The translations under genes were made by a program, and so were the position numbers. From positions 5,828,001 through 5,892,000 of the forward strand of contig NZ_OY729424.1 of the NCBI RefSeq assembly GCF_963422335.1: a DNA stretch of 64,000 nucleotides, in the 5' to 3' direction. The DNA is from an uncultured Roseateles sp. (GTDB lineage Bacteria > Pseudomonadota > Gammaproteobacteria > Burkholderiales > Burkholderiaceae_C). Each line of letters starts with the position of its first letter. Position 1 is the stretch's first letter. Shown piece by piece: positions 35,885 to 43,825 of the stretch. The notes below the pieces were generated by a model. The model did no database searches. It worked only from the letters and a program-made list of their open reading frames with translations, and was not told the origin of the DNA.

Positions 35885-36331
35885 TCACTCACGACGTTCA
35901 ACTCCAAAGCGATAGAGCTTTTTTTCAATTCGAATGCACACTTGATTGCCGTCCACCGCCTCGATCACATGGCCGCTGGGCAATCGTTCACCTACTTTGA
36001 GCCGCTGAGGCGGCTTGCTCTCGTCTTCGAACAACACCAGGGCGCCGCCCACACGTCCCGCACCATACACGCCTGCCAAGCGCCAGCGGGTATTGGCGAA
36101 TGGTGCTTCAGTCGCCGCCGGCTTGGCTTCGACACCCCACATGGGCGATGTGGCCACTTGAATGGCTTGGGTCGTGGCATCCGCTCGTATCGGCAGCGGG
36201 ACCAATGCCCACACCTCACGTTTGGCCTGCACCAGGCCGGGGCCAGTGGCTGCTGGCGGAAGACCGAACCAGCCCGCCAGCGCCGCGACCAGGAACATGG
36301 CAATCCAGTGCTTGCTCTCGAGCCGGCTCAT
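35885..36331 (-). CDS. gspC: GspC/PulC-like type II secretion protein
   Basis: A 148-residue bitopic protein: a transmembrane segment at about residues 9-25 (WIAMFLVAALAGWFGL), a Pro/Ala-rich linker, then a domain with WRLAGVYG, ALVLFED and LKVGERLPSGHVIEAVDG, which is the homology region of GspC that contacts the secretin. There is no PDZ domain, so the protein is half the size of canonical GspC. Its stop is 10 bases before gspD and its start overlaps gspM. It could equally be named a T2SS protein N; the homology region favours GspC. Confidence 0.78.
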   Translation of the reverse strand: MSRLESKHWIAMFLVAALAGWFGLPPAATGPGLVQAKREVWALVPLPIRADATTQAIQVATSPMWGVEAKPAATEAPFANTRWRLAGVYGAGRVGGALVLFEDESKPPQRLKVGERLPSGHVIEAVDGNQVCIRIEKKLYRFGVERRE

Positions 36332-36954
36332 GGCTTGCGCTCCTCGGCACGATACAGCACGCGGACCTCCAGTTCTGCGCGCGCCGGCTGGGCCACCAGC
36401 CGCATGCGCAGGGTGTCCACCACCATGATCTTGGGCGAACGTCCGATCTCGGCCAGCAAGCTCATCAGGCCGATGCGGTTAAGGTCCACCACCATCCTCG
36501 CCCTCAGATTGACCAGTCCAGCAACATTGGCCGTTGCCTCGGTGGCAGGTGCGGCGCTTACATTCAACTCCCGCACCGGCAAGCCCGCTTTGTCAGCCCA
36601 GGACCGCAAATTGTCCTGCAAGGCCGCCTCAGCAAGGCCCTGACTGGGTGCCGTCCACAGCATGGCGCGCGCAGCCTCCAGGTGCTTGCGTGCGTCCTCA
36701 GCCCGCTGCGGCCATTGCGTCGCCGCCTGCAGGGGCTTGAGTCGCTCCAGCTCTGCGCCGGCCTCATCGGCCTCGGCGCGCCAGAGCACCGCCTGATCCT
36801 GGGCCAGCAGCAGCAGCCACAGCCACAATGTGCCGGCGATCAGATACAGCCCCAGCCGCAAACGCGGGTTGGCTGCGACCTCGGCGCGCAATTGCCGCCA
36901 ACGCATGACCGCGGGATGGCCAGCCCCCGGTTGACTCAGCACGGACGTGATCAT
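36328..36954 (-). CDS. gspM: Type II secretion protein GspM
   Basis: A 208-residue bitopic protein with one transmembrane helix near residues 33-52 (LGLYLIAGTLWLWLLLLA), then a coiled region (EADEAGAELERLKPLQ) and a small ferredoxin-like domain, the layout of GspM. Assignment relies on architecture and on its position between gspL and gspC, both of which overlap it by four bases. Confidence 0.83.
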   Translation of the reverse strand: MITSVLSQPGAGHPAVMRWRQLRAEVAANPRLRLGLYLIAGTLWLWLLLLAQDQAVLWRAEADEAGAELERLKPLQAATQWPQRAEDARKHLEAARAMLWTAPSQGLAEAALQDNLRSWADKAGLPVRELNVSAAPATEATANVAGLVNLRARMVVDLNRIGLMSLLAEIGRSPKIMVVDTLRMRLVAQPARAELEVRVLYRAEERKP

Positions 36955-38156
36955 GGTTTGGTCCCCGACGGTGGGCCCGGCACTCTTGCCGGCGCAGTCG
37001 CGTCAAGCCCTGGTGGCGGCTCAGGTTTCTGATTGGACGTTCTCGTCAACGCGGCATCTGCGTTTTTCGGGCCGGGCGGCTGCGGACCCGACAGGCGCAT
37101 CTCCAGATTGATCCAGGCACGTGACACGCTGTCCTTCACTTCGCTGACTTGCACGAACCAACCACCGGATTCCAGCTCGGCCACCACCTTGGCCCGAGAT
37201 ACCTCGGCCGGCAGTTCCAGCGCGACGCGAACGGTCTGCGGGCCGATGTCGAGCTCCTTGACCGTGCTGCCCTTGGGCAGCAGGCGCCCCAGATGCTCCA
37301 TCACCTCGAGCGGAGCCGCGGCACGCAACAAACCCACCAGAGCGGCGCTCTGGTCGGCCGCGGCCAACGCCTTTTCACGCGCAGCCAGAATGGGCGCAAC
37401 CTCATCCTTCAGCGACATGACGGCCGCCTGCTGCGCCAGCCTGAACTGATATGTGGCCCAGGCATCGTGGGCGCCGTATGCCGTTGCAGCCACCAGTATC
37501 AAACCGGCGGCGCCCAGCACCAACCTCTCGTTGCCTTGCTGAGAGCGGCTCAGCTGATCGGCCCTGAGCACCTGTCGTGCCGGCCTGAACCAGGGGGAGC
37601 TACGTGCAACGGGAACCTGGGCCAGGGCCGCCTGCGATTCGGCCGGGGACAGGCGGCATTGGCGTACAAAGCCGAGCCATTCCGCTTCGTCGGGCAGTTG
37701 CGGCCACCACCGGCTGGTGTTCAATACCGCGCCACGCCAAGCCTGCCCTTCGAAGCCCTCCAGACACTCCAGCAATACCACGCCATCGGCTGGCGCCTCA
37801 TGTAGCAAGGACTCGGGCCAGAGCGGCGCATTCGAGTTCTCCAATGGAGCGAGCTGTTGCTGATCAAGGGCAAATACCTGAGCCTGATCCCCCAGCAAAT
37901 CGACCAGATAAAGGCTTTCGGGAAATGGCTGCCACGCCAGCAACTGCGCCTGCAAGGCCTTGACTCGGTCCGACGCGGGTACCCCCGCCATGCTGACGCA
38001 GCGGTAGCGCAGCAGGCTGCGGGCCAGCACACAGGGAGCGCGGGCGGACACGCCGACCGGAACACTCAGGCCGCTACGGCGTAAGCACGGTTGTAGGTCC
38101 GGGGACAGCGACGGCCTGGCTCGGGACAGGAAATTTCGCAACAGGGGTAGAGGCAT
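36951..38156 (-). CDS. gspL: Type II secretion protein GspL
   Basis: GspL links the ATPase to the platform. The 401-residue protein has a cytoplasmic part (residues 1-210), one transmembrane helix (about 213-232, LVLGAAGLILVAATAYGA) and a periplasmic ferredoxin-like domain containing LLPKGSTVKELDIGPQTVRVALEL, followed by a Pro-rich tail. The ATG used overlaps gspK by 83 bases, which is long; an internal ATG at 37991 would avoid it but would remove sequence that fits the domain. Confidence 0.8.
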   Translation of the reverse strand: MPLPLLRNFLSRARPSLSPDLQPCLRRSGLSVPVGVSARAPCVLARSLLRYRCVSMAGVPASDRVKALQAQLLAWQPFPESLYLVDLLGDQAQVFALDQQQLAPLENSNAPLWPESLLHEAPADGVVLLECLEGFEGQAWRGAVLNTSRWWPQLPDEAEWLGFVRQCRLSPAESQAALAQVPVARSSPWFRPARQVLRADQLSRSQQGNERLVLGAAGLILVAATAYGAHDAWATYQFRLAQQAAVMSLKDEVAPILAAREKALAAADQSAALVGLLRAAAPLEVMEHLGRLLPKGSTVKELDIGPQTVRVALELPAEVSRAKVVAELESGGWFVQVSEVKDSVSRAWINLEMRLSGPQPPGPKNADAALTRTSNQKPEPPPGLDATAPARVPGPPSGTKP

Positions 38157-39126
38157 CAGTGGGCGCAGGACGGGGGGTCTGGCGAAGCTCGTGGATCAGC
38201 CAAGGGGCGTTCGCCCCCGTCGGAAGAATCAAAAGATTGTACTCAAGCGCCTGCGGCAAACCGGGCGCCCAAACCTGCAGGCGCAAGGCATTGCTGGCAT
38301 GAAATAGAAACTGATCGCCAGAAAAAGGTATTCCTGTCGTCGCCAATACTGCACCGGCATCAGGAAAAGGAGCGGTTTTTCTTAAAGTCTCAAATAAGTC
38401 CCATTGTTCGTTCGATACCTTGGGCCAAATACTCCGCAACAATTCAAGAGGTGCAGTATTCGGATTGAATAATTTCACCCGGTGCACGCCCAACCAGGGC
38501 GCCACCTTCGCCCGGCCCTCCCAGCTGCTCCAGACGGGCATGCGCGCCAGTTCGTCCACAGAGAGAATCCAATCATTGCGAGGCGGCGGCAGGTTCTGCG
38601 CCTGGTAGTCCTGCGCTTCTGCGCCGTTGAGGCGGCGTAAGCTGTCACTGTCGACATAGTCTTCCAGCACATCAACCATGGCCGAGGCTTGATCCAGCGC
38701 CGCGCCAGCGTTGAGCAGCACCTGGGTGAGCGCCTCACGGTCGGGCTCGTTCACCGACAGCAAGCCGCGCGAGTCCTGAACGCGCAGTCGGGCCCCGCCC
38801 TCCGTCTGATAGGAGCGTCCATCCAGAACCAGTGGCTGCTCGTCCCCGAAACCGGCCGAGGCATAGCCGATCGGTCGGGTGCTGAGCCAGTAAAGCGCCT
38901 GCGCTCGCGCGCTGCTGGCCTGTAAACGGGCCTGGGCATAGGACTGCATCGTGGCAGCCTGCTCACGCAAGGCATCAATGCGGAAAGCGAAGCGCGCAGC
39001 AACAAGGGTCACGACGGTCAAGGCCACGGTGACGAACAACAGCACATAGCCCTGTTGCTGCCGTGCGCCGGCGGCCTCAAGCCTACGGCTCCTCCACCTC
39101 TGGGCACCCTTGCGTCCGCCGCTCAT
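38074..39126 (-). CDS. gspK: Type II secretion minor pseudopilin GspK
   Basis: GspK caps the pseudopilus tip. The 350-residue protein has a basic leader ending QQQG followed by YVLLFVTVALT; the Glu at mature position 5 is absent, as is normal for GspK and not for the other pseudopilins. The large alpha domain contains DSRGLLSVNEPDREAL and LVDVLEDYVDSDSLRR-like segments characteristic of the family. It overlaps gspJ by four bases. Confidence 0.88.
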   Translation of the reverse strand: MSGGRKGAQRWRSRRLEAAGARQQQGYVLLFVTVALTVVTLVAARFAFRIDALREQAATMQSYAQARLQASSARAQALYWLSTRPIGYASAGFGDEQPLVLDGRSYQTEGGARLRVQDSRGLLSVNEPDREALTQVLLNAGAALDQASAMVDVLEDYVDSDSLRRLNGAEAQDYQAQNLPPPRNDWILSVDELARMPVWSSWEGRAKVAPWLGVHRVKLFNPNTAPLELLRSIWPKVSNEQWDLFETLRKTAPFPDAGAVLATTGIPFSGDQFLFHASNALRLQVWAPGLPQALEYNLLILPTGANAPWLIHELRQTPRPAPTDASTPVAKFPVPSQAVAVPGPTTVLTP

Positions 39127-39764
39127 GGCACCTTGTCCACATCAAGCTTCTGCCCCAAGGACTGCGCTGATACCCGCAGCCGGGCCAAAAGCAAGGGTCC
39201 GGCCTCCTCGCCGAGGTCAAGCGCAATCAGTTGCGGCAGCGCGTCGGCCAAGCCCATGGCCGGCGGCCACTGACGATGCCACGCACCCTTGTTGTCCAGA
39301 TAGCGCCAACTGCCGCGCGTTCCCGGCCATTTGGCCAATACTGCAGTAGATTGCGCCCTGCCCACCAAACCCGAACTGAAGTGCACCTCGGTCACTCCAT
39401 CGTCGGCGTTGAAGCGCAGTTGAGCGCGCATCGGTTGCGGCCCTAGACCGCCGTCAACAGGCAGCATGTTGCTGACACCCGACAGCGACTTCTCGTCGCC
39501 CCGGAAGCGCTCCTCGCTGTCTTTGGCTCCGGGCATCAAGCCCTCCAGACTTTCCTGCAGCCAGATCTGATGCAGGCGCTCCAACTGACCCGGCAGTTGG
39601 CTGCCCTGCAGCCGCTGCTCAATCCGTGCCACCTGGAACAAGCCCTCGGACATGACGCCGACGACCAGGGCGACCAGCACCAGGGTGATGAGCACCTCCA
39701 GCAGCGTCAGCCCGCGCTGGGCAGCCCATCGTCGGGCCGGTGTGATGCGAGTCTCAAGGTGCAT
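39123..39764 (-). CDS. gspJ: Type II secretion minor pseudopilin GspJ
   Basis: A 213-residue pseudopilin with leader ending AAQRG and mature N-terminus LTLLEVLITLVLVALVVG (prepilin cleavage site with Glu5). The remaining beta-rich domain has RGSWRYLDNKGAW near residue 165. The ATG 60 bases inside the open frame was preferred because it gives a standard short leader. It overlaps gspI by 11 bases. Confidence 0.85.
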   Translation of the reverse strand: MHLETRITPARRWAAQRGLTLLEVLITLVLVALVVGVMSEGLFQVARIEQRLQGSQLPGQLERLHQIWLQESLEGLMPGAKDSEERFRGDEKSLSGVSNMLPVDGGLGPQPMRAQLRFNADDGVTEVHFSSGLVGRAQSTAVLAKWPGTRGSWRYLDNKGAWHRQWPPAMGLADALPQLIALDLGEEAGPLLLARLRVSAQSLGQKLDVDKVP

Positions 39765-40239
39765 CTGGACGCCGCTCGTTCGGATTGACGCCCAATTCTT
39801 CCAAGCCGGTTTGCAGCAACTCAAAAGACTGATTCAGGGCTGCATCCTGGCTCAGTATCTGAACCTGCAGCTTGTAGAGGCCGACGCGCCAGCGAACCGG
39901 CTCATTCGGCTGGGTGGGAAGGCTGAGCCGCATGGGGGCCGCCAACTCCGCATGCCACCGGACGGTAGCGTTGCCCATCTGCCGCTCTCCATCGGGATGG
40001 ATGAAGGGGTTGACTACGCTCACCAACCCCTCGGCCAGCATTTGCTGCTGAACCCTTGTCTCGTGCTGCTGCAGGCGCGACGCGGTCTCCAGGTTCTGGG
40101 CAATCCAGGCAAACAAGGCTGCACCACTGACCGCAAGAATGGTCATTGCCACCAAGGCCTCGAGCAACCCGAAACCTCGCATCTGCTTGCCGACGCAGCC
40201 TTGCAGTGTCGAGCGTCGAGCCCGCCCCCCCTTGCTCAC
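39754..40239 (-). CDS. gspI: Type II secretion minor pseudopilin GspI
   Basis: A pseudopilin with the cleavage motif MRG/FGLLEALVAMTILAVSG. I chose a GTG start that overlaps the gspH stop by four bases (GTGA), giving a 161-residue precursor with a 22-residue basic leader; the alternative ATG at 40182 would leave a leader of only three residues. Mature protein size fits GspI (about 120-140 residues). Confidence 0.82.
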   Translation of the reverse strand: MSKGGRARRSTLQGCVGKQMRGFGLLEALVAMTILAVSGAALFAWIAQNLETASRLQQHETRVQQQMLAEGLVSVVNPFIHPDGERQMGNATVRWHAELAAPMRLSLPTQPNEPVRWRVGLYKLQVQILSQDAALNQSFELLQTGLEELGVNPNERRPDAP

Positions 40240-40628
40240 GACTTCACCAGACCGGTCACGGGCTCGACGACCCATATCTCCTGCTTGCCAGGGCCGGAAC
40301 GCAGCGTGATCTCCGCACCGCCAGCCACACCATTGGCGCCATAGCGCAGTGGCGCAGACAGTTTGATCTCCAGGGAAGCTGGCAGGTCGGGCACCAGCAG
40401 CCGAATTGCCGCGGGATCAAGCACCGTCGGCACGCCCTGCTGAAAAGCACGCATCGGCAGGGAACTCAACGCCGCACGCAGATCATCGCGCCAGCCGCGC
40501 TCACGGGTAGCGTCGATCCAGCGCGAAGCGGAGGGCAGCATCAGGCCGGCAGTCAGTGCCACGATGGCAAGCACGACCAGGAGTTCCAGCAATGTGAACC
40601 CCGCAGCAGCAGCAGGTCGACGTCTCAT
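40236..40628 (-). CDS. gspH: Type II secretion minor pseudopilin GspH
   Basis: A 130-residue pseudopilin: basic leader MRRRPAAAAG, then FTLLELLVVLAIVALTAG, the canonical prepilin helix with Glu5, and a short beta domain. The ATG was chosen to give the usual 10-residue leader. It lies 28 bases after gspG. The soluble domain is shorter than in well-studied GspH, so the label among minor pseudopilins rests partly on gene order. Confidence 0.83.
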   Translation of the reverse strand: MRRRPAAAAGFTLLELLVVLAIVALTAGLMLPSASRWIDATRERGWRDDLRAALSSLPMRAFQQGVPTVLDPAAIRLLVPDLPASLEIKLSAPLRYGANGVAGGAEITLRSGPGKQEIWVVEPVTGLVKS

Positions 40629-40656
40629 TGTGAATCGATGCACCTCACGGAAACCG

Positions 40657-41121
40657 TCACTGTGCGGCCGGAAGTACCCCAAGATCGGCCGCATCGCCTT
40701 GCCCCCCGCGCTTGCCGTCCGACCCCAATGAGTACAACGCAAACGGCTGGCTGTCAGCACCAGGCACCGCATATTGATAAGGGTGCGCCCAAGGATCGTC
40801 AGGCAGTGCGCCGTCAAGGTAAGGCCCACGCCAACGAGCGGCTGTCGCAGGGTCTGCCGGCGCCTTGTTCAGCAGCGTCAGACCCTCTTCTGGCGTTGGG
40901 TAGCGGCCGATATCGAGACGAAGGCTCTCCACGGAGCCGCGCAGCATCTTGACCTGGGTGGTCGCTGCAGTGACCTTGGATTGATCGACCTTGGAAAACA
41001 GCCGCGGGCCAACCAAACCGGCCAGCAAACCGATGATGACCAGCACCACCAGCATTTCCAGCAAAGTGAAGCCACGAGCTTGGCAGGATGCCGTCAGACG
41101 GGAGGGGTAAGGGGATTTCAT
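40657..41121 (-). CDS. gspG: Type II secretion major pseudopilin GspG
   Basis: The main pseudopilus subunit. The 154-residue precursor has leader ending QARG, then FTLLEMLVVLVIIGLLAG, and the C-terminal features of GspG: IGRYPTPEEGLTLL, WRGPYLDG, DPWAHPYQY and YSLGSDGKRGG (calcium-binding loop). It is first in the T2SS operon, so the promoter should lie between here and the terminator about 95 bases upstream. Confidence 0.94.
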   Translation of the reverse strand: MKSPYPSRLTASCQARGFTLLEMLVVLVIIGLLAGLVGPRLFSKVDQSKVTAATTQVKMLRGSVESLRLDIGRYPTPEEGLTLLNKAPADPATAARWRGPYLDGALPDDPWAHPYQYAVPGADSQPFALYSLGSDGKRGGQGDAADLGVLPAAQ

Positions 41122-41216
41122 CTTGGGGAACTGTACTCGGCAGCAGTGAACGCCTCTGCATTTTAGCCAGAGCACGGGCACCGGCTCTGCACCGACGCAA
41201 TATCACGCAGAAATAG

Positions 41217-41243
41217 AAAAAGGCGCCCGAAGGCGCCTTTTTT
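41217..41243. terminator. Intrinsic (bidirectional) terminator
   Basis: AAAAAGGCGCC, loop CGAA, GGCGCCTTTTTT: an 11-bp stem with a GC core, an A-run before and a T-run after. It is the best terminator in the window. It stops minus-strand transcription 20 bases after the secreted-protein gene and so separates that gene from gspG. Confidence 0.9.
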
Positions 41244-41262
41244 ACCAAACACTTTTCAGTGA

Positions 41263-42675
41263 TCAGTTCGTGCCGGGAACAACCATCACGTACGAGATCA
41301 GCGAGTTGGTCTTGCCAGTCACCACATCGTAGTTCATGACGTTGTACACGCCATTCACAGCCGAGCGAGGAGCAGCAGCGCTCACAGTCACCGACAGACG
41401 CGTCGCGCCAGTGCTCAGCGCCGGGCAGATGCTCTTGACGTCGATCACCAGTTGCGAGTTCTTCTTCAGCGTGGTTGCGTAGGCGTTGCCAGTGCAAGTT
41501 GCACCGTTCTCAGCCACAACCGTTGCCGTCAAAGGCACGTCAACACCGTAGGTGCTGGTCAGGACCACGCGCGACAGATAGTCAGGGTGGATCGTGACAA
41601 ACGGAGCTGTCAGGGTCGTGCCATCACGGTCCGTTGCACCCAGGGTGACAGCGGAAGGATCAGTCACGGACACACCAGCGCCAACCGACACGGGGTTGAA
41701 GTCAACCGAGAACGTCTGTGCGGGGATCGCGACAGGCGTCGTGTTGGTCACGGTGTCGTTCGTGATGCACAACGACTTGGTGAACGGCGTGTTGCCAGCA
41801 GTGAAGCTTGCCGACAGCAGATCAGAAGCGATCGTGGTGAATGCAACTGCACCGTTGGCGCAATCGCCCGCAGCACCCAGACGCAGATTGGTAGCGGTAT
41901 TGTCAGCACGGGTGAAGTTGAAGTCACCCAGAACCTTGACCTTCGTCGTGGCGCCAACGATGTCCGTCAGAGCTGCGGCAACACCAGTCGCCTTGAAGGC
42001 GCCAGAAGCAGCGTACTGAATCGAACCGACGTCAACAGGACCATAGCTGCCGCTGAACTTCTTGTAGGAGTCAGCAACAGTTGCAGTTTGCGTCTTGGTC
42101 GTGACCTTGAACTTGATGCCCGAGCTGAAGCCGAACAGCGAGCCCGACTGGGACGACAGGCTCGTGCCAGCCGTTTGATTGGCTGCCGAAACCGGATCTG
42201 CGTACAGAGCGTAGGAAACAGTCACGTCAGCCGCATTGGCGTTGGTAACAAACAGGTCGGGCAAAGTGATGACAACAGTGTCACCAGCGCCGTGGCCGTT
42301 GGCTTGACCGGTCACTTGATAGATGACATAGCTGTCGTCAGCTTGGCCGCCTTGAGCGACGATCGAATTCGAGAACGCCGATGTCGAGTCGACAACGTTG
42401 CTGCCAGCGGCAGGCGTTGCGCCGATCACTGCATTCGTCAAGTTCACGCGAATGAAACGCGTTTGACCCGACGACACGCCGAAGCCGAGCTTCGTGGTCA
42501 GAACCTTGGCGCCGCTGATGGTAGTACCACCGGTCTTGGCGTAGCTGATTTCAGAAGCGAACGAGTCCGTGGTGGCCACGAACGGGGTAGGCGTGAAATC
42601 AACAGAAGCAACCGCAGCGCCTCCAACCAGCGCACCGATCGCCAGAGCGGTCGCCTTAATTGCATATTTTTTCAT
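41263..42675 (-). CDS. Secreted or surface-exposed protein of unknown function
   Basis: A 470-residue protein with a clear signal peptide (MKKYAIKATALAIGALVGGAAVASV, probable cleavage near ASA/AVA-SV). The mature part is rich in Thr, Ser, Val, Ala and Asn with alternating hydrophobic patterns, implying beta-strands, and has very few Lys or Arg; four Cys residues lie in its second half in DCANG, LCITND, TCTGN and ICPA. I recognise no enzyme motif, PEP-CTERM tail or LPXTG motif. Codon use is visibly less GC3-extreme than neighbours, as in highly expressed genes. A GGAG ribosome site, a near-consensus promoter and a strong terminator frame it. Placed directly upstream of the T2SS, it may be its substrate or an S-layer-like protein; both are inference. 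Confidence 0.8.
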   Translation of the reverse strand: MKKYAIKATALAIGALVGGAAVASVDFTPTPFVATTDSFASEISYAKTGGTTISGAKVLTTKLGFGVSSGQTRFIRVNLTNAVIGATPAAGSNVVDSTSAFSNSIVAQGGQADDSYVIYQVTGQANGHGAGDTVVITLPDLFVTNANAADVTVSYALYADPVSAANQTAGTSLSSQSGSLFGFSSGIKFKVTTKTQTATVADSYKKFSGSYGPVDVGSIQYAASGAFKATGVAAALTDIVGATTKVKVLGDFNFTRADNTATNLRLGAAGDCANGAVAFTTIASDLLSASFTAGNTPFTKSLCITNDTVTNTTPVAIPAQTFSVDFNPVSVGAGVSVTDPSAVTLGATDRDGTTLTAPFVTIHPDYLSRVVLTSTYGVDVPLTATVVAENGATCTGNAYATTLKKNSQLVIDVKSICPALSTGATRLSVTVSAAAPRSAVNGVYNVMNYDVVTGKTNSLISYVMVVPGTN

Positions 42676-42711
42676 TCGGTGAACTCCACAAGGGTTATGG
42701 ACAAAGTTTCA

Positions 42712-42727
42712 ATGATTCGCGAATCAT
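42712..42727. repeat. Perfect 16-bp palindrome in the leader of the secreted-protein gene
   Basis: ATGATTCGCGAATCAT is its own reverse complement. It lies 37-52 bases upstream of the start codon and roughly at +18 to +33 of the predicted transcript. It could be a dimeric repressor operator or, in RNA, a 6-bp hairpin with a CGCG loop. On the transcribed strand it also begins a 10-codon frame (MIRESLKLCP) ending in TAA before the ribosome binding site. Confidence 0.65.
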
Positions 42728-42751
42728 ACGCACTAAATTGCACGTACCGGC

Positions 42752-42781
42752 ATTCTAGGCACACGAGCTAAACAGTGTCAA
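42752..42781 (-). promoter_or_regulatory. Strong sigma-70 promoter of the secreted-protein gene
   Basis: On the minus strand TTGACA (42776-42781, perfect -35) is followed after 18 bases by TAGAAT (42752-42757, 5 of 6 of the -10). This is the closest match to consensus that I found in the window. The predicted start of transcription is near 42745, giving a leader of about 70 bases. Confidence 0.7.
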
Positions 42782-43218
42782 CGCAACAATCGCGTCATTC
42801 GGGTTTATGCCCAGCGACCTAAGACTGTCTTGTAACACGAGAAATATCTTACCCCCCTATTTCAAGCTGCTTGTGCGGGCGCCACAAGAACTGTTGCGCG
42901 ACGGCGACACCACGGTGCGCCAGCACCTTAAAACTTGCATCAATTCACACTTGCCGCGGCTTGCTCCTGGGCGTTTCCACACACGAAGGCTTCTGCGCAG
43001 CAGCTCCGGTCCATTCTGCTGAGCTTGATTCACGCAACCATGGATCAAGCACTTCACCGCCGCCGCATCCACCCCAACTTACACTTTCTACACAACGTCG
43101 TGCGCGGTTGAAACATGAAAGTTGTGGCGGCAGTGCAAAATAAGAAACATCACCCGAAAGCTGCTGCGAGCTAGCAGAGTTCGGGGCATGTCACTGCTGC
43201 CATTGAGAGGACGCCATC
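42782..43218. other. Intergenic region without a convincing gene
   Basis: A gap of about 440 bases, more AT-rich than its surroundings. Short open frames in it have no ribosome site and Arg/Ser/Pro-rich translations, so I treat them as noise. It contains an interrupted 7-bp inverted repeat (GCTTGAT at 43023-43029, ATCAAGC at 43044-43050). It must supply a promoter for the GNAT gene, but no pair of good boxes was found. Confidence 0.5.
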
Positions 43219-43800
43219 GTGTTTTTCAAACGATTGAGCGCTGACAAAGCAGAAGACTTGAGCCTGGCCACCAAATTCATGTGCGCCTCCCCCGGCTACA
43301 AGCTCCAGACCTTCGGACGGCTCCCCTCCGATTCAGAAGGTAGGGCACTGCTCTGCGGTTTCCCACCAGAATGTGCGCCGCAAGATCGCCTGGTATTCGC
43401 CGCCCAGGAAAAATCGGGGGCGGTGCTGGGGCTGGTTCAAATCGCGCGGGCGCATCCGCTACCCCACCAGGCTCATATCGGTCTGCTCCTGGTGTGCCAG
43501 GGACAAAGGCGCCGGCATCTTGGCTGCCAGATGATGGAACACTTGAGCCGCCAGGCCCGGCGCTGGGAAGGCATCACCCACTGGCAATTGTCCCTGCTGG
43601 ACTCCAATTCAGAGGGCTTGCACTTCTGGCGTCATTGCGGCTTTCATACCGTGGCTCAAGGCTGCCGCTCGGCCGAGCTCGTGGATAGTGGCTGCATCAT
43701 GGAGCGAGCCGTCAAGACCAAGCCACTGTGCCAAAGCCATCGCCCTCCGGAGCGCAGTGAGGAGTTGATGGCAAGAGGCCTTCTAGCCGTGCTGCGTTGA
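43219..43800 (+). CDS. GNAT-family N-acetyltransferase
   Basis: A 193-residue protein with a GNAT core: LGLVQIARAHPLPHQAHIGLLLV (beta4-like strand), then GQRRRHLGCQMMEHLSRQARRW, in which Q/R-x-x-G/H fits the acetyl-CoA loop, and LLDSNSEGLHFWRHCGFHTV, the typical C-terminal N-x-x-x-x-x-F-x-x-x-G-F motif. Substrate unknown. The start is GTG with GAGG upstream. It stands alone, convergent with the PglF-like gene. Confidence 0.8.
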   Translation: MFFKRLSADKAEDLSLATKFMCASPGYKLQTFGRLPSDSEGRALLCGFPPECAPQDRLVFAAQEKSGAVLGLVQIARAHPLPHQAHIGLLLVCQGQRRRHLGCQMMEHLSRQARRWEGITHWQLSLLDSNSEGLHFWRHCGFHTVAQGCRSAELVDSGCIMERAVKTKPLCQSHRPPERSEELMARGLLAVLR

Positions 43801-43825
43801 GTCGGTGCAGCCGCCAACAGGCGCG

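Noticed and set aside
33034..36000. A 988-codon plus-strand open reading frame opposite gspD and gspE
   Set aside because: It is antisense to two genes with full family motifs. Its translation is rich in Arg, Gln, His and Gly without domains, as expected from the opposite strand of high-GC coding DNA.
42807..43143. Short frames of 70-90 codons in the gap before the GNAT gene
   Set aside because: They overlap each other on both strands, have no ribosome binding site and no meaningful composition.
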